DNA from: Streptomyces sp. NBC_01485
GTDB lineage: Bacteria > Actinomycetota > Actinomycetes > Streptomycetales > Streptomycetaceae
Direction of reading: 5' to 3'
Length of the DNA stretch: 64,000 bases
NCBI RefSeq assembly: GCF_036227125.1
Contig: NZ_CP109435.1
Coordinates: 7,874,001 to 7,938,000 of the forward strand
Shown here: positions 41,262-50,276 of the stretch, one piece after another
Layout of the letters: each line of letters begins with the position of its first letter
Numbering within the stretch: position 1 is the stretch's first letter
The notes under the pieces: model-generated
The model's database searches: none
Seen by the model: only the letters and a program-made list of their open reading frames with translations
Told to the model about the DNA's origin: nothing
Translations under genes and position numbers: made by a program

Positions 41262-42095
41262 TTACCGCTGCACTTCGCTGTTCGCCAGGACGAGCAGGGC
41301 TCGCAGGAGCGTGGTGGCCTGCCGGGTGTCGGTGCGGAGCTTGGTCAGGATCCGCCAGTTCTTGAGGTTCGCGAAGCCGTGTTCGCCTGCGGCGCGTTCG
41401 CGGCTGACCAGGCGGTTCGCTTCCTTCTCGGCGGCGGTCAGCTTGTGGTTGCGGGTGGCCTTGCGGCCGGTGATGATCACCGGGTCGTCGTCGGGTTTGT
41501 CGTCGAGGCCGACGAAGCCGAGGTCGGCCAGGGCGCCGAGGCCGGCTTCCCGCAGGTGTTCGGTGATCTTGTTGTGGCGGGCGGTGGTGATCTCGCTGGA
41601 CCGGCCGGGCTTGGCCGCGGAGATCCAGATCAGGTTGCCCTTCTCATCGGTCAGTGCGAGAAACAGCAGGCCATGGGCCTTGTGCTTGCCAGAGTAGTTC
41701 TTCCGGTCGTCCTTCCCGGTGCGGCGGTGGGTGCGGATCAGGGTGCCGTCGAGGAGGACCACGACCCCGCCGCTGCGGGCGATCTTCTTCAGCGCCCGGT
41801 CCAGGCGCGGGGCGCGGGCGGCCAACAACTTGACGACTTCCGTCACCCATCGGCGGACGGTGGACTCCCCGACACCGTTGCCGCCGGCCATGTCGGCCAG
41901 GCGCTGGTCGTGACGCAGGACGGCGAGCACGATGACGGCCTGCTTACCGGGTTCGGCCTTGCGCCAGGGCGAGCGCATCTGGTTCCGGCGCCGGCGTATC
42001 AGGCCGGCGACGAGGTCGATGGTCCGCTTCGACAGCGGGAGGCGGACCTGGTAGACAACATCCTGAGCGCCCTCGGCGGGCTGGTTTTTCGTCAC
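41262..42095 (-). CDS. IS5-family transposase (DDE_Tnp_4 type)
   Basis: A 277-residue transposase. An N-terminal helix-turn-helix (about 55-90, LADMAGGNGVGESTVRRWV) precedes a DDE_Tnp_4 catalytic domain with Asp116 (LLDGTLIRT), Asp191 (DLGFVGL) and Glu238 (GEHGFANLKNWRIL). This is an intact, apparently functional enzyme. GTG 42095 is the start. It lies 73 bases downstream of the passenger gene and ends 10 bases inside the left inverted repeat boundary. Confidence 0.92.
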   Translation of the reverse strand: MTKNQPAEGAQDVVYQVRLPLSKRTIDLVAGLIRRRRNQMRSPWRKAEPGKQAVIVLAVLRHDQRLADMAGGNGVGESTVRRWVTEVVKLLAARAPRLDRALKKIARSGGVVVLLDGTLIRTHRRTGKDDRKNYSGKHKAHGLLFLALTDEKGNLIWISAAKPGRSSEITTARHNKITEHLREAGLGALADLGFVGLDDKPDDDPVIITGRKATRNHKLTAAEKEANRLVSRERAAGEHGFANLKNWRILTKLRTDTRQATTLLRALLVLANSEVQR

Positions 42096-42168
42096 ACATC
42101 AACCAACTCCCGCCGGGGGCCCTCGCGTTACGGCAGGAATCGGCCCGTCCGGCCGCCAACACCGCTGG

Positions 42169-42675
<507 letters not shown>

Positions 42676-42748
42676 GAACATCCCTCCCGACGCGGAACCT
42701 ACGCGGCAGCCCCGAACCTCACGCCAAAACCCGCGAGAACGCCCGCGC

Positions 42749-42849
42749 CGGACGATCTCGTGCTAACGATCACCCCACCTGTCAGCGCGAGGACCTCACC
42801 CGCGCATCACACCAGCCCCACTGAACTGCGGAAACGAGCTTGGCGGAGT
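42749..42849 (-). repeat. Right terminal inverted repeat of the IS element
   Basis: Read on the minus strand it begins ACTCCGCCAAGCTCGTTTCC and matches the left end over about 100 bases. Its outermost base pairs differ slightly from the left end (AC versus GCC). Confidence 0.9.
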
Positions 42850-43071
42850 CTCACTGATCCAGCCGATCCGGTCGTTGATGGCGTGCAGCCCCGGCAACAG
42901 CAGGTCGCGGCGGTCCCGGGCGGCGCGACCGCCGCGTGCCCACCTCAGGTCCGCGTCGGAGCGGTCGGCACCCTCCCAGGAGGACTCCGGGAGCCCCAAC
43001 AGGGCGTCCACGGCCGTCCGTTCGTCGTCCGTGGGTTTACTGTCGCCGAAGTGCAGGTCCACTCGCGTCAC
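42796..43071 (-). pseudogene. NuoE/NuoF-like diaphorase subunit, N-terminal piece cut by IS
   Basis: Starts at GTG 43071, overlapping the TGA of the molybdopterin gene (GTGA). It encodes 74 genuine residues (VDLHFGDSKPTDDERTAVDA to HAINDRIGWISE) before the IS right end adds 17 foreign residues and a stop at 42796. The genuine part is the helical N-terminus of a NuoE-like domain and continues in frame at 41141 (GALDYLCRRLTVPPAEAYGV). Confidence 0.9.
42850..42857. repeat. Target-site duplication, right copy (CTCACTGA)
   Basis: Identical to 41142-41149 and immediately adjacent to the right end of the IS element. Confidence 0.85.
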
Positions 43072-45002
43072 CTCACGATGGTCGCCACGGGAAGTCTCTC
43101 GATCCGGATCGCCGACGCCTTGAACTCCGCCGTCCCCGCGATCGGGCAATTGGCCTCGATCGTCAGCTGGTTGGTGTCCACCTCGTCGGGAAAGTGCATG
43201 GTCATGAAGGCGAGCCCGGGACGCAGACCGATGTCGACCCACACCGGCGCGACGACCGAACCGCGCCGCGACGACACCCGCACCTCCTCGCCGACCGCGA
43301 CCCCGTAGCGCTCGGCGTCCTCCGGGCACAGTTCGACGTACTCGCCGCGCCGCAGCGGAGAAGCGAAACTCCCGCTCTGCACACCGGTGTTGTACGAGTC
43401 GAGCCGCCGCCCGGTCGTCAGCCGGATCGGGTACTCCTCGTCCGTGAGGTCGACCGGCGGATCGTGCTGGACCAGCCCGAACGGCGCGCGCGGCCCCCGC
43501 CGCCCCGGGTCCGACTCCCACAACCGGCCGTGCAGATAGGTCGGTTCGAGCCCGTCGGTGCTCGGGCACGGCCACTGGATGCCCTGGTGCTCCTCCAGGC
43601 GTGCGTACGTCATCCCGTAGTGGTCCGGCGACACCGACCTGAGCTCGTTCCAGACGGCCTCGGAGTCGGCGTACTTCCACTGGTGACCGAGGCGTCCCGC
43701 CAGGTCGCAGAGGATGTCGATGTCCTCGCGCGCCTCACCGGGCGGTGTGACGGCGCGCCGCACCCGCTGAACTCGCCGCTCGCTGTTGGTGGTTGTGCCG
43801 TCCGTCTCCGCCCAGCCGACGGTCGCGGGCAGGACGACGTCCGCCAACTGGGCCGTCTTCGTGAGGAATATGTCCTGGACGACGAAGAAGTCGAGGGCTC
43901 GCAGCCGTCGTACCGCCTGCTCGCTGTCCGCCTCCGACTGCGCCGGGTTCTCGCCGATGCAGTAGACGGCCTTGAGCGCGCCCTCCTCCATCGCCTCGAA
44001 CATCTCCGTCAGGTTCAGCCCGTAGTGCGGCTCGATGACGGTGTCCCAGGCAGACTCGAACCTCAGCCGCGCCTGCGGGTCGAGTATGTCCTGGAAGCCG
44101 GGGAGGCGGTTGGGGATGGCGCCCATGTCGCCGCCGCCCTGCACGTTGTTCTGGCCGCGCAGAGGCTGGAGGCCGGAGCCGTAGCGGCCCACATGTCCGG
44201 TCAGCAGGGACAGGTTGATGAGCGCACGCACGTTGTCCGTGCCGTTGTGGTGCTCGGTGATGCCGAGCGTCCAGCACAACTGGGCGCGCTCGGCGCGGGC
44301 GTAGGCGTGCGCCAACTCCCTTATGGCGGCGGCCGGTACGCCCGTCACCTTCTGGGCGAGCGACAACGTCCAGGACTCCACGAGCTGTTGGTACTCCTCG
44401 AAGCCGCTCGTCGCCCGCCCGACGAACGCCTCGTTGACCAGGCCCGCGTGGATGATCTCGCGGCCGATCGCGTGCGCCATCGGGATGTCCGTGCCGACGT
44501 TGAGGCCGAGCCAGCTCTCGGCCCACTCGGCGGTACTCGTACGCCGTGGATCGACCGCGTACATCCGGGCGCCGTTCCTGATCCCCTTCAACGCGTGCTG
44601 GAAGAAGATCGGATGCGCGAAACGGGCGTTGGAGCCCCACATCACGATGACGTCGGTGTGCTCGATCTCCTCGTACGACGACGTCCCGCCACCGGAGCCG
44701 AAGGCGGCCGACAGGCCCGCGACACTCGGCGCGTGACAAGTGCGGTTGCAGGAGTCGACGTTGTTGGTGCCCATGACGACCCGGGCGAACTTCTGTGCCA
44801 CGTAGTTCATCTCGTTGGTCGCGCGGGCGCACGAGAACATGCCGAACGCGCCGCGCGCCGCCGCCAGACCACGGGCGGCGCGCTCCAGCGCCTCTTCCCA
44901 GGTCGCCTGCCGGAACGGCTCGTCCCGGGAGTCCCTGACGAGCGGATGCGTGAGCCGGGTGTAGGTCTGCGGTTCGTGTTTCCTCGGTTCGTGTTTCCTC
45001 AT
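43068..45002 (-). CDS. Formate dehydrogenase, molybdopterin catalytic part of the alpha subunit
   Basis: A 644-residue cytosolic molybdopterin oxidoreductase, predicted to oxidise formate to CO2. It begins just where the [4Fe-4S] module of FdhA would end (RLTHPLVRDSRDEPFRQATW). The active-site motif is DSCNRTCHAPSVAGL, with Cys89 in the position of the selenocysteine/cysteine Mo ligand, next to His90. LRGQNNVQGGGDMGAIPNRLPG, the KTAQLADVVLPAT segment and a C-terminal molydopterin-binding domain (about 530-640) follow. It has no Fe-S cysteines of its own, so it must pair with the 286-residue subunit. ATG 45002 has GAGGAG upstream. RKHEP is duplicated at its N-terminus by a 15-bp repeat. Confidence 0.92.
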   Translation of the reverse strand: MRKHEPRKHEPQTYTRLTHPLVRDSRDEPFRQATWEEALERAARGLAAARGAFGMFSCARATNEMNYVAQKFARVVMGTNNVDSCNRTCHAPSVAGLSAAFGSGGGTSSYEEIEHTDVIVMWGSNARFAHPIFFQHALKGIRNGARMYAVDPRRTSTAEWAESWLGLNVGTDIPMAHAIGREIIHAGLVNEAFVGRATSGFEEYQQLVESWTLSLAQKVTGVPAAAIRELAHAYARAERAQLCWTLGITEHHNGTDNVRALINLSLLTGHVGRYGSGLQPLRGQNNVQGGGDMGAIPNRLPGFQDILDPQARLRFESAWDTVIEPHYGLNLTEMFEAMEEGALKAVYCIGENPAQSEADSEQAVRRLRALDFFVVQDIFLTKTAQLADVVLPATVGWAETDGTTTNSERRVQRVRRAVTPPGEAREDIDILCDLAGRLGHQWKYADSEAVWNELRSVSPDHYGMTYARLEEHQGIQWPCPSTDGLEPTYLHGRLWESDPGRRGPRAPFGLVQHDPPVDLTDEEYPIRLTTGRRLDSYNTGVQSGSFASPLRRGEYVELCPEDAERYGVAVGEEVRVSSRRGSVVAPVWVDIGLRPGLAFMTMHFPDEVDTNQLTIEANCPIAGTAEFKASAIRIERLPVATIVR

Positions 45003-45971
45003 GCGGCACTCCTCAGCGCGAGCAGGTCCGAGATGGCGTGCACGGTGCGCAGGGTGGGCACCGTGCACGCCGGTGATCCCCGCCAACTCGACGACGGCCG
45101 CGAGGAGTACGTCGAGTTCGAGCGGCTTGCCGCGCTCCAGGTCCTGGAGCGTGGAGGTGCGGTGGTCGCCGACCCGCTCGGCGCCCGCGAGCCGGCGTTC
45201 GATGGAGACGCCCACCTCGCAGCCGAGCGTCTCGGCGACTGTGAGCGTCTCGCGCATCATCGTCTCGATGACCTGGCGGGTGCCGCCGTGCAGGCACATC
45301 TGCCGCATGGTCGCGCGAGCCAGCGCGCTGATCGGGTTGAAGGAGATGTTGCCCAGCAGCTTGAGCCAGATGTCGTTACGCAGGTCCGGTTCCACCGGGC
45401 ACTTCAGCCCGCCCGCCCGCATGGCCTCGCTGAGGGCCAGACAGCGCGTCGAGACACTGCGGTCGGGCTCGCCGATCGAGAACCGGGTGCCCTCCAAGTG
45501 CCGTACGACGCCCGGCCCTTCGAGCTCGGTCGCCGCGTAGACCACACAGCCGACGGCCCGTTCGGGCGCGAGCACCGCACTGACCGCACCGCCGGGGTCC
45601 ACGCTCTCGACGCGCCGCCCGTCGTAGGGGCCGCCGTGCCGGTGGAAGTACCACCAGGGGATGCCGTTCTGGGCGGCGACCACGGTGGTGGAGTTGTGCA
45701 GCAGGGGCTCGATCAGCGGCCCGCACGCCGCGTACGAGTTGGCCTTGAGGCCGAGGAGGACGAAGTCGGCCGGGCCGATCTCGGCCGGGTCGTCGGTGGT
45801 GTGGGCGCGGGCGGTGAAGTCACCGCGCGGACTGAGCACCCGCACCCCGTCCCGCCTCATGGCCGCGAGATGCGGTCCACGGGCGACGAGATGCACGTCG
45901 GCGCCGGCGCGGTGGAGCGCCGCTCCGACGTAGGCGCCGATCGCACCGGCGCCGAGGACTGCGACTTTCAT
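44999..45971 (-). CDS. 2-dehydropantoate 2-reductase (PanE/ApbA)-like, with frame change near its end
   Basis: An NADP-dependent ketopantoate-reductase fold of about 320 residues. The Rossmann motif is VAVLGAGAIGAYVGAALHRA and the C-terminal helical domain contains KLLGNISFNPISALARATM. Up to VVELAGITGV the family sequence is normal. Then the frame must shift by one base for the expected tail (VPTLRTVHAISDLLALRSAA, stop at 44999 overlapping the next ATG). In the unshifted frame there is no stop, and the protein runs into the molybdopterin subunit as a continuous frame of about 970 residues. A perfect 13-bp hairpin lies at the change point (45035-45071). Real indel, sequencing error and recoding all remain possible. 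ATG 45971 is the start. Confidence 0.82.
45035..45071 (-). repeat. 13-bp perfect hairpin at the reductase frame-change site
   Basis: GGCGTGCACGGTG (45035-45047) and CACCGTGCACGCC (45059-45071) are perfect inverted repeats around an 11-base loop. In the transcript the 5' arm contains the codons where the family-consistent reading frame changes. Confidence 0.8.
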
Positions 45972-46308
45972 TGCGAGGGAGCTCCGTTCGGTCGAGGGTA
46001 CCGAGGAACTGTCGAAATCTGTCGACGAAATATTGTCTACAGTATGGAGGATGTGGCGGCAAGTGTTCGCGCAAGGCCGGGGAGTGAACGGGTGCCGGAC
46101 CGGGGCTGGGCTCGGAGTTGGCTGGGGATGGGTTGGAGATGAGTTGGGGGTGAGCTGAGGGTCGTGGGACAAGTGGGACAAGTGGGGCGGGTGGGGCAGG
46201 TGGAAACCGGTCGGTCCGACCGTTCGGCGCAGCTCGCATACCGTTCACCGAGAACTGTCGACGCGCCGCCTTTTCAACACCCGCGCGGCTTCCTACCGTT
46301 CAGGACTC
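45972..46308. other. Divergent promoter region of formate dehydrogenase and OFA transporter
   Basis: A 337-base gene-free stretch between two divergent units. It contains the TATTGTCTACAGTAT dyad at 46031-46045, G-rich degenerate 10-bp repeats (GTGGGACAAG / GTGGGGCGGG, about 46100-46202), and a perfect 7-1-7 palindrome CGGTCGGTCCGACCG at 46208-46222. Confidence 0.6.
46031..46045. promoter_or_regulatory. TATTGTCTACAGTAT dyad, probable GntR/FCD-type operator
   Basis: Half-sites ATTGT and ACAGT surround a central CT, in an AT-rich island 60 bases upstream of the reductase start. The core TGT-CT-ACA resembles sites of FCD-type GntR regulators and recurs before the GntR gene at 49125-49160. Confidence 0.5.
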
Positions 46309-47643
46309 ATGAGTCCCCCTGTCGCACCGCCCGGGTGGAGCCGCTGGCTCGTCCCGCCGGCCGCCCTCTCGGTCCATCTCTCCATCGGCCAGGCCTACGC
46401 GTGGTCCGTGTTCAAGCCGCCACTGGAGTCCGCGCTCGGCCTCAGCGGCACGCAGAGCGCGCTTCCGTTCCAGCTCGCCATCGTCATGCTCGGCCTGTCC
46501 GCGGCCTTCGGCGGCACGCTGGTGGAGCGCAACGGGCCGCGCTGGGCGATGACCGTCGCCCTGGTCTGCTTCTCGTCCGGCTTCCTGATATCCGCGCTCG
46601 GCGCCGCCACCGAGCAGTACTGGCTGATCGTCCTCGGCTACGGCTTCGTCGGCGGAATCGGTCTCGGCATCGGCTACATCTCGCCCGTCTCCACACTGAT
46701 CAAGTGGTTCCCGGATCGCCCCGGCATGGCCACCGGCATCGCCATCATGGGCTTCGGCGGCGGCGCGCTCATCGCCTCGCCCTGGTCGGCGCAGATGCTG
46801 GAGTCGTTCGGCTCCGACAGCTCCGGGATCGCGCTCGCGTTTCTCGTACACGGGCTTTCGTATGCGGTATTCATGACGCTGGGCGTCCTGCTGGTGCGGG
46901 TGCCGCGCGGCGAGCGGCCGGTCGCGGGCGGGCCGAGCGCCGTCGACGGGGTGCAGGTCTCGGCGCGCAGCGCGGTGCGGACGCCGCAGTTCTGGTGCCT
47001 GTGGGTCGTGCTCTGCATGAACGTGACCGCCGGCATCGGCATCCTGGAGAAGGCCGCCCCGATGATCAAGGACTTCTTCAGTGACACCTCCACCCCGGTC
47101 TCGGTCTCCGCGGCCGCCGGCTTCGTCGCCCTGCTGTCCGCGGCGAACATGGCCGGCCGGATCGGCTGGTCGTCGACCTCCGACCTGATCGGACGCAAGA
47201 ACGTCTACCGGGTCTACCTGGGCGTCGGCGCCCTGATGTACGGGCTGATCGCGCTGATCGGCGACTCGTCGAAACCCCTGTTCGTCCTGTGCACGCTGGT
47301 GATCCTCTCCTTCTACGGCGGCGGCTTCGCGACGATCCCCGCCTACCTCAAGGATCTCTTCGGGACCTACCAGGTCGGCGCGATCCACGGCCGGCTGCTC
47401 ACGGCCTGGTCCACGGCCGGCGTGCTCGGCCCGCTGATCGTCAACTGGATCGCCGACCGGCAGGAGGACGCCGGAAAACACGGCTCGTCGCTGTACACCC
47501 TGTCCCTGTTCATCATGATCGGGCTGCTCGCCGTCGGCTTCGTCGCCAACGAACTCGTCCGTCCCGTCCACGCCCGCCACCACATCCCCGCCCAGAGGAA
47601 GGCCGCCGATGCCGAACGACAGCAGCCCGAGTCCGCAGCCTGA
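46309..47643 (+). CDS. OFA (oxalate/formate antiporter) family MFS transporter
   Basis: A 444-residue, 12-helix major facilitator of the OFA group. SIGQAYAWSVFKPPLESALG at the N-terminus, GYGFVGGIGLGIGYISPVST and WFPDRPGMATGIAIMGFGGG are typical. The best-known member exchanges oxalate and formate; many actinobacterial members carry unknown monocarboxylates. Divergence from the formate dehydrogenase operon supports formate or oxalate transport. No oxalyl-CoA decarboxylase or formyl-CoA transferase is in the window. ATG 46309. Its end overlaps a tiny membrane-protein gene by 35 bases. Confidence 0.9.
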   Translation: MSPPVAPPGWSRWLVPPAALSVHLSIGQAYAWSVFKPPLESALGLSGTQSALPFQLAIVMLGLSAAFGGTLVERNGPRWAMTVALVCFSSGFLISALGAATEQYWLIVLGYGFVGGIGLGIGYISPVSTLIKWFPDRPGMATGIAIMGFGGGALIASPWSAQMLESFGSDSSGIALAFLVHGLSYAVFMTLGVLLVRVPRGERPVAGGPSAVDGVQVSARSAVRTPQFWCLWVVLCMNVTAGIGILEKAAPMIKDFFSDTSTPVSVSAAAGFVALLSAANMAGRIGWSSTSDLIGRKNVYRVYLGVGALMYGLIALIGDSSKPLFVLCTLVILSFYGGGFATIPAYLKDLFGTYQVGAIHGRLLTAWSTAGVLGPLIVNWIADRQEDAGKHGSSLYTLSLFIMIGLLAVGFVANELVRPVHARHHIPAQRKAADAERQQPESAA

Positions 47644-47746
47644 CCGGCGGCCGCTGATCGCCCTCGCCTGGCTGTGGGTGGGGGCCCCGCTCGCCTACGG
47701 GCTGTACGAACTCGTACAGAAGGCGACACAACTGTTCACCGGGTAG
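47609..47746 (+). CDS. Small membrane protein, MFS (OFA) transporter small subunit
   Basis: A 45-residue protein with one transmembrane helix (about residues 16-34, LIALAWLWVGAPLAYGLYEL), a Ser/Pro-rich N-terminus and a C-terminal amphipathic tail (VQKATQLFTG). ATG 47609 has AGAGGAAGG seven bases upstream and lies inside the OFA transporter gene in another frame, so translation is probably coupled. A matching small-subunit family is known to accompany OFA-type transporters. Its role in assembly or activity is not established. Confidence 0.82.
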   Translation: MPNDSSPSPQPDRRPLIALAWLWVGAPLAYGLYELVQKATQLFTG

Positions 47747-48020
47747 CGGTGTCCGTTGGGCGGAGGCCCGTGCGGCGGAGGCCCGTGCGGCGGGTGTCCG
47801 TGGGGCGGGTGCTGATGGGGCCGGTGGGGCGTGTGGGGCGGGTGACTGCGGGGCGGATGTTCGCCGGGTGGGCGTTCGGCGGTTGCTCGGGCGTCCGAGG
47901 GCTATGGGGAAGCCGACAACCAGGGAACCGGTTTCCTGTCGCTTCACGCGCCCTCGTACCCGCGAGTCACTGATCAGACTGGAGGATCCCGCTACCCAAG
48001 GCAACGAGGGGGACCCCCCA
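47747..48020 (+). other. G-rich repeat-containing gap before the KAS III gene
   Basis: No gene. 47755-47850 is a degenerate array of GGCGGAGGCCCGTGC and GGGGCGGGTG-like units. The remainder leads to the Shine-Dalgarno GAGGGGG of the next gene. Confidence 0.5.
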
Positions 48021-48968
48021 ATGAACGGCTCGCGCATCGCCGCCGTCGGCCACTACCAGCCCGCCAAGGTGCTCACCAACGAGGACCTGGCGGGCCTGGT
48101 CGACACCAGTGACGAGTGGATCAGGAGCCGGGTGGGTATCCGCACGCGCCACATTGCCGGGCCCGACGAGCCCGTGGACGAGCTGGCCGCGCACGCCGCC
48201 GCCAAGGCGCTCGCGTCGGCCGGCCTCACGCCGCTCGACATCGACCTGGTCCTGGTCGCGACCTCCACGGCCATCGACCGCTCGCCCAACATGGCCGCCC
48301 GGGTCGCCGCCCGGCTCGGCATCCCGCAGCCGGCCGCGATGGACGTCAACGTCGTCTGCGCCGGCTTCACCCACGCGCTGGCCACCGCCGACCACACCCT
48401 CCGCGCGGGCGCCGCGACCCGTGCCCTGGTGATCGGCGCCGACAAGATGTCCGAGGTGGCCGACTGGACCGACCGCACCACCTGCGTGCTCGTCGGCGAC
48501 GGAGCCGGCGCCGCCGTGGTCGAGACCTGTCCGGACGGGGTCGAGCCCGGCATCGCACCCGTGCTGTGGGGTTCGGTGCCCGAGATGGGCAACGCGGTGC
48601 GGATCGAGGGGCAGCCGGCGCGGTTCGCGCAGGAGGGGCAGAGCGTCTACCGCTGGGCCACCACCCAACTGCCGCCCCTGGCACGCCAGGCCTGCGAGCG
48701 GGCCGGACTCACTCCCGAGGACCTCGCCGCCGTCGTCCTGCACCAGGCGAACCTGCGCATCATCGAACCCCTCGCGCAGAAGATCGGCGCCGTCAACGCG
48801 GTCGTCGCGCGCGACGTCACCGAATCGGGTAACACCTCCGCCGCCAGCATCCCGCTGGCCTTCTCCAAGCTCGTCGAGCAGGGCGCCGTCTCCACGGGGG
48901 ACCCGGTGCTGCTGTTCGGCTTCGGCGGCAACCTGTCGTACGCGGGACAGGTCGTGCGCTGCCCGTGA
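48021..48968 (+). CDS. Beta-ketoacyl-ACP synthase III-like protein
   Basis: A 315-residue thiolase-fold enzyme of the FabH/KAS III family with an intact Cys-His-Asn triad: Cys113 (VNVVCAGFTHAL), His241 (VVLHQANLRI) and Asn271 (ESGNTSAAS). Family members condense acyl-CoA with malonyl-ACP to begin fatty acid or polyketide chains, or make esters. The N-terminal DTSDEWIRSRVGIRTRHIA motif is typical. It is not in a fabD-fabH-acpP-fabF operon, so a secondary or specialised role is likely. ATG 48021 is chosen by its GAGGGGG and family length. Confidence 0.9.
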   Translation: MNGSRIAAVGHYQPAKVLTNEDLAGLVDTSDEWIRSRVGIRTRHIAGPDEPVDELAAHAAAKALASAGLTPLDIDLVLVATSTAIDRSPNMAARVAARLGIPQPAAMDVNVVCAGFTHALATADHTLRAGAATRALVIGADKMSEVADWTDRTTCVLVGDGAGAAVVETCPDGVEPGIAPVLWGSVPEMGNAVRIEGQPARFAQEGQSVYRWATTQLPPLARQACERAGLTPEDLAAVVLHQANLRIIEPLAQKIGAVNAVVARDVTESGNTSAASIPLAFSKLVEQGAVSTGDPVLLFGFGGNLSYAGQVVRCP

Positions 48969-49313
48969 ACGGGGGCGGGCCGAGGGCGGTACGCGGGCCG
49001 GCCGGGGGCGGTACGCGGTCGTCGGGGTGGGCCTTGCGGGCAGCTCATGGGGCTCGCGGGGGTGGGGCGCGGCATAGTGTGACCCGATCGACCGCGACCG
49101 GCTCTGGCTACTGTGCGCCGTAGACTGTAGACGAAAGACAATTGATACTCGGCTGTAGACAGTCGACAGTCGACCGGCTACAGGCGACCACCCGCAGTCG
49201 ACCGGCTACAGGTCGTCGGCTGCGGAAGGCCGGTTACAGGCGGCCGATACGTCAATCGATGCGTGGCGTTCGGGGTGCAGTTGCCCGGTGTCGCCCAGGA
49301 GGGGGACCGACCG
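48969..49313. other. Regulatory gap upstream of the GntR gene
   Basis: A 345-base stretch without a gene. 48972-49035 holds two GGGGGCGGTACGCGG units. 49121-49172 holds TGTAGAC-type dyads (separate entry). 49171-49245 holds degenerate CGACCGGCTACAGGCG repeats. Confidence 0.5.
49121..49164. promoter_or_regulatory. Pair of CTGTAGAC dyads, probable GntR autoregulatory sites
   Basis: TAGACTGTAGACG (49121-49133) and GGCTGTAGACAGTC (49151-49164) share the core CTGTAGAC and flank an AT-richer AAAGACAATTGATA. They resemble the 46031-46045 dyad near formate dehydrogenase and the 11600-11613 dyad. Autoregulation by the adjacent FCD-GntR protein is the likely reading. Confidence 0.5.
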
Positions 49314-49991
49314 ATGTTGTCGCCAGGACTGCCGCAGGGTGCGGTGCCCAAGCTCGAACGGCCCGGCCCGCTGCGTGACCGCGTCTACGAGGCGCTGCTC
49401 GAACTCATCACCACCCGCGCCCTCCAGCCCGGCCAGCACCTCGTCGAGAGCGAGCTCGCCGCGCACCTCGGCGTCTCACGGCAGCCGGTGCGTGAGGCGC
49501 TGCAGCGGCTGAACACCGAGGGGTGGGTCGACCTCAGGCCGGCTCAGGGTGCGTTCGTGCACGAGCCGACCGAGGAGGAGGCGGACCAACTCCTCACCGT
49601 TCGCACGCTGTTGGAGGCCGAAGCCGCGCGGCTCGCCGCGCTGCACGCGGACCAGGCCGACATCGAGGCCCTGGACGAGATCCAGGGCCAAGGAATGGTG
49701 GCCGTCGCCAAGGACGACGTGGACGCCGCCGTCGCCCTGAACGCCCGCTTCCACGCCAAGATCATGGAGATCGCGGGCAACGCGGTCCTCGCCGAACTGG
49801 CGGCCCGGGTCGACCGCCGGGTGCGCTGGTACTACACGCCGATCGCCCGGCAGCGCGGCCATGAGTCCTGGGGCGAGCACCGCGAACTGATCACCGCGAT
49901 CGTCGCCCACGACGAGCAGTTGGCCACCCGACTGATGCGCGAGCACACCGAGCACACCCGGCGCTCGTACCACGCCCGCGCCAAGTCCTGA
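49314..49991 (+). CDS. GntR family regulator with FCD domain
   Basis: A 225-residue regulator. The winged helix is at about 18-80 (LRDRVYEALLELITTRAL, then LGVSRQPVREALQRLNTEGW) and the all-helical FCD effector domain at about 85-215, with metal/effector residues in ALNARFHAKIMEIAGN and EHRELITAI. FCD regulators generally sense organic acids. ATG 49314 with AGGAGGGGG eight bases upstream is preferred over ATG-like codons further up. CTGTAGAC-type dyads upstream suggest autoregulation and a possible link to the formate module 3 kb away. Confidence 0.9.
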   Translation: MLSPGLPQGAVPKLERPGPLRDRVYEALLELITTRALQPGQHLVESELAAHLGVSRQPVREALQRLNTEGWVDLRPAQGAFVHEPTEEEADQLLTVRTLLEAEAARLAALHADQADIEALDEIQGQGMVAVAKDDVDAAVALNARFHAKIMEIAGNAVLAELAARVDRRVRWYYTPIARQRGHESWGEHRELITAIVAHDEQLATRLMREHTEHTRRSYHARAKS

Positions 49992-50276
49992 GCCTCCAGG
50001 GGGCCAAGTTCTGAGCCTGCTGGGGCGTGTGCCGGGCGGGCTGCGTGCCCGGCGTGTCGTGTGGCGGGCGGGGGTGTCCCGGCGGGGCGTGGCGAGGGAC
50101 GCCGCATCGGTCGGCGCCAGGAACGCGGGCCGGAACGGACTGCCGTACTGCTTTGTCCTGTGAGTGGAGAAAGTTGACGGCAATCCGTGCACTACTTCTT
50201 CCCAGGTTCGGCAGTCGCTGCTACGTTCCCTTCGAAAGCCCGATGCTGGTGGCCGAGTTGACGCGGGGAGGGGCTC
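49992..50276 (+). other. Gap between GntR and ROK genes
   Basis: A 285-base stretch with no gene on either strand that I can support. The last 110 bases are AT-richer and probably contain the ROK promoter (TTGACG at 50174 is a candidate -35 without a clear -10). Confidence 0.4.

Noticed and set aside
42760..43308. Plus-strand frame starting in the right IS end and running into flanking DNA
   Set aside because: After about 30 element-derived codons it becomes an antisense reading of the diaphorase and molybdopterin genes without family resemblance.
42936..46142. 1,068-codon plus-strand frame opposite the molybdopterin and reductase genes
   Set aside because: Antisense shadow with no conserved motif.
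43068..46181. A single 1,037-residue reductase-formate dehydrogenase fusion protein as the primary product
   Set aside because: The molybdopterin gene has its own ATG with GAGGAG. The reductase family tail and its stop are present in the +1 frame overlapping that ATG, so two genes plus a frame change explain the data better. Kept only as an alternative in the findings.
50174..50202. Housekeeping promoter before the ROK gene (TTGACG as -35)
   Set aside because: No acceptable -10 at 16-19 bases; the best TAC-like hexamer has a 13-base spacer.
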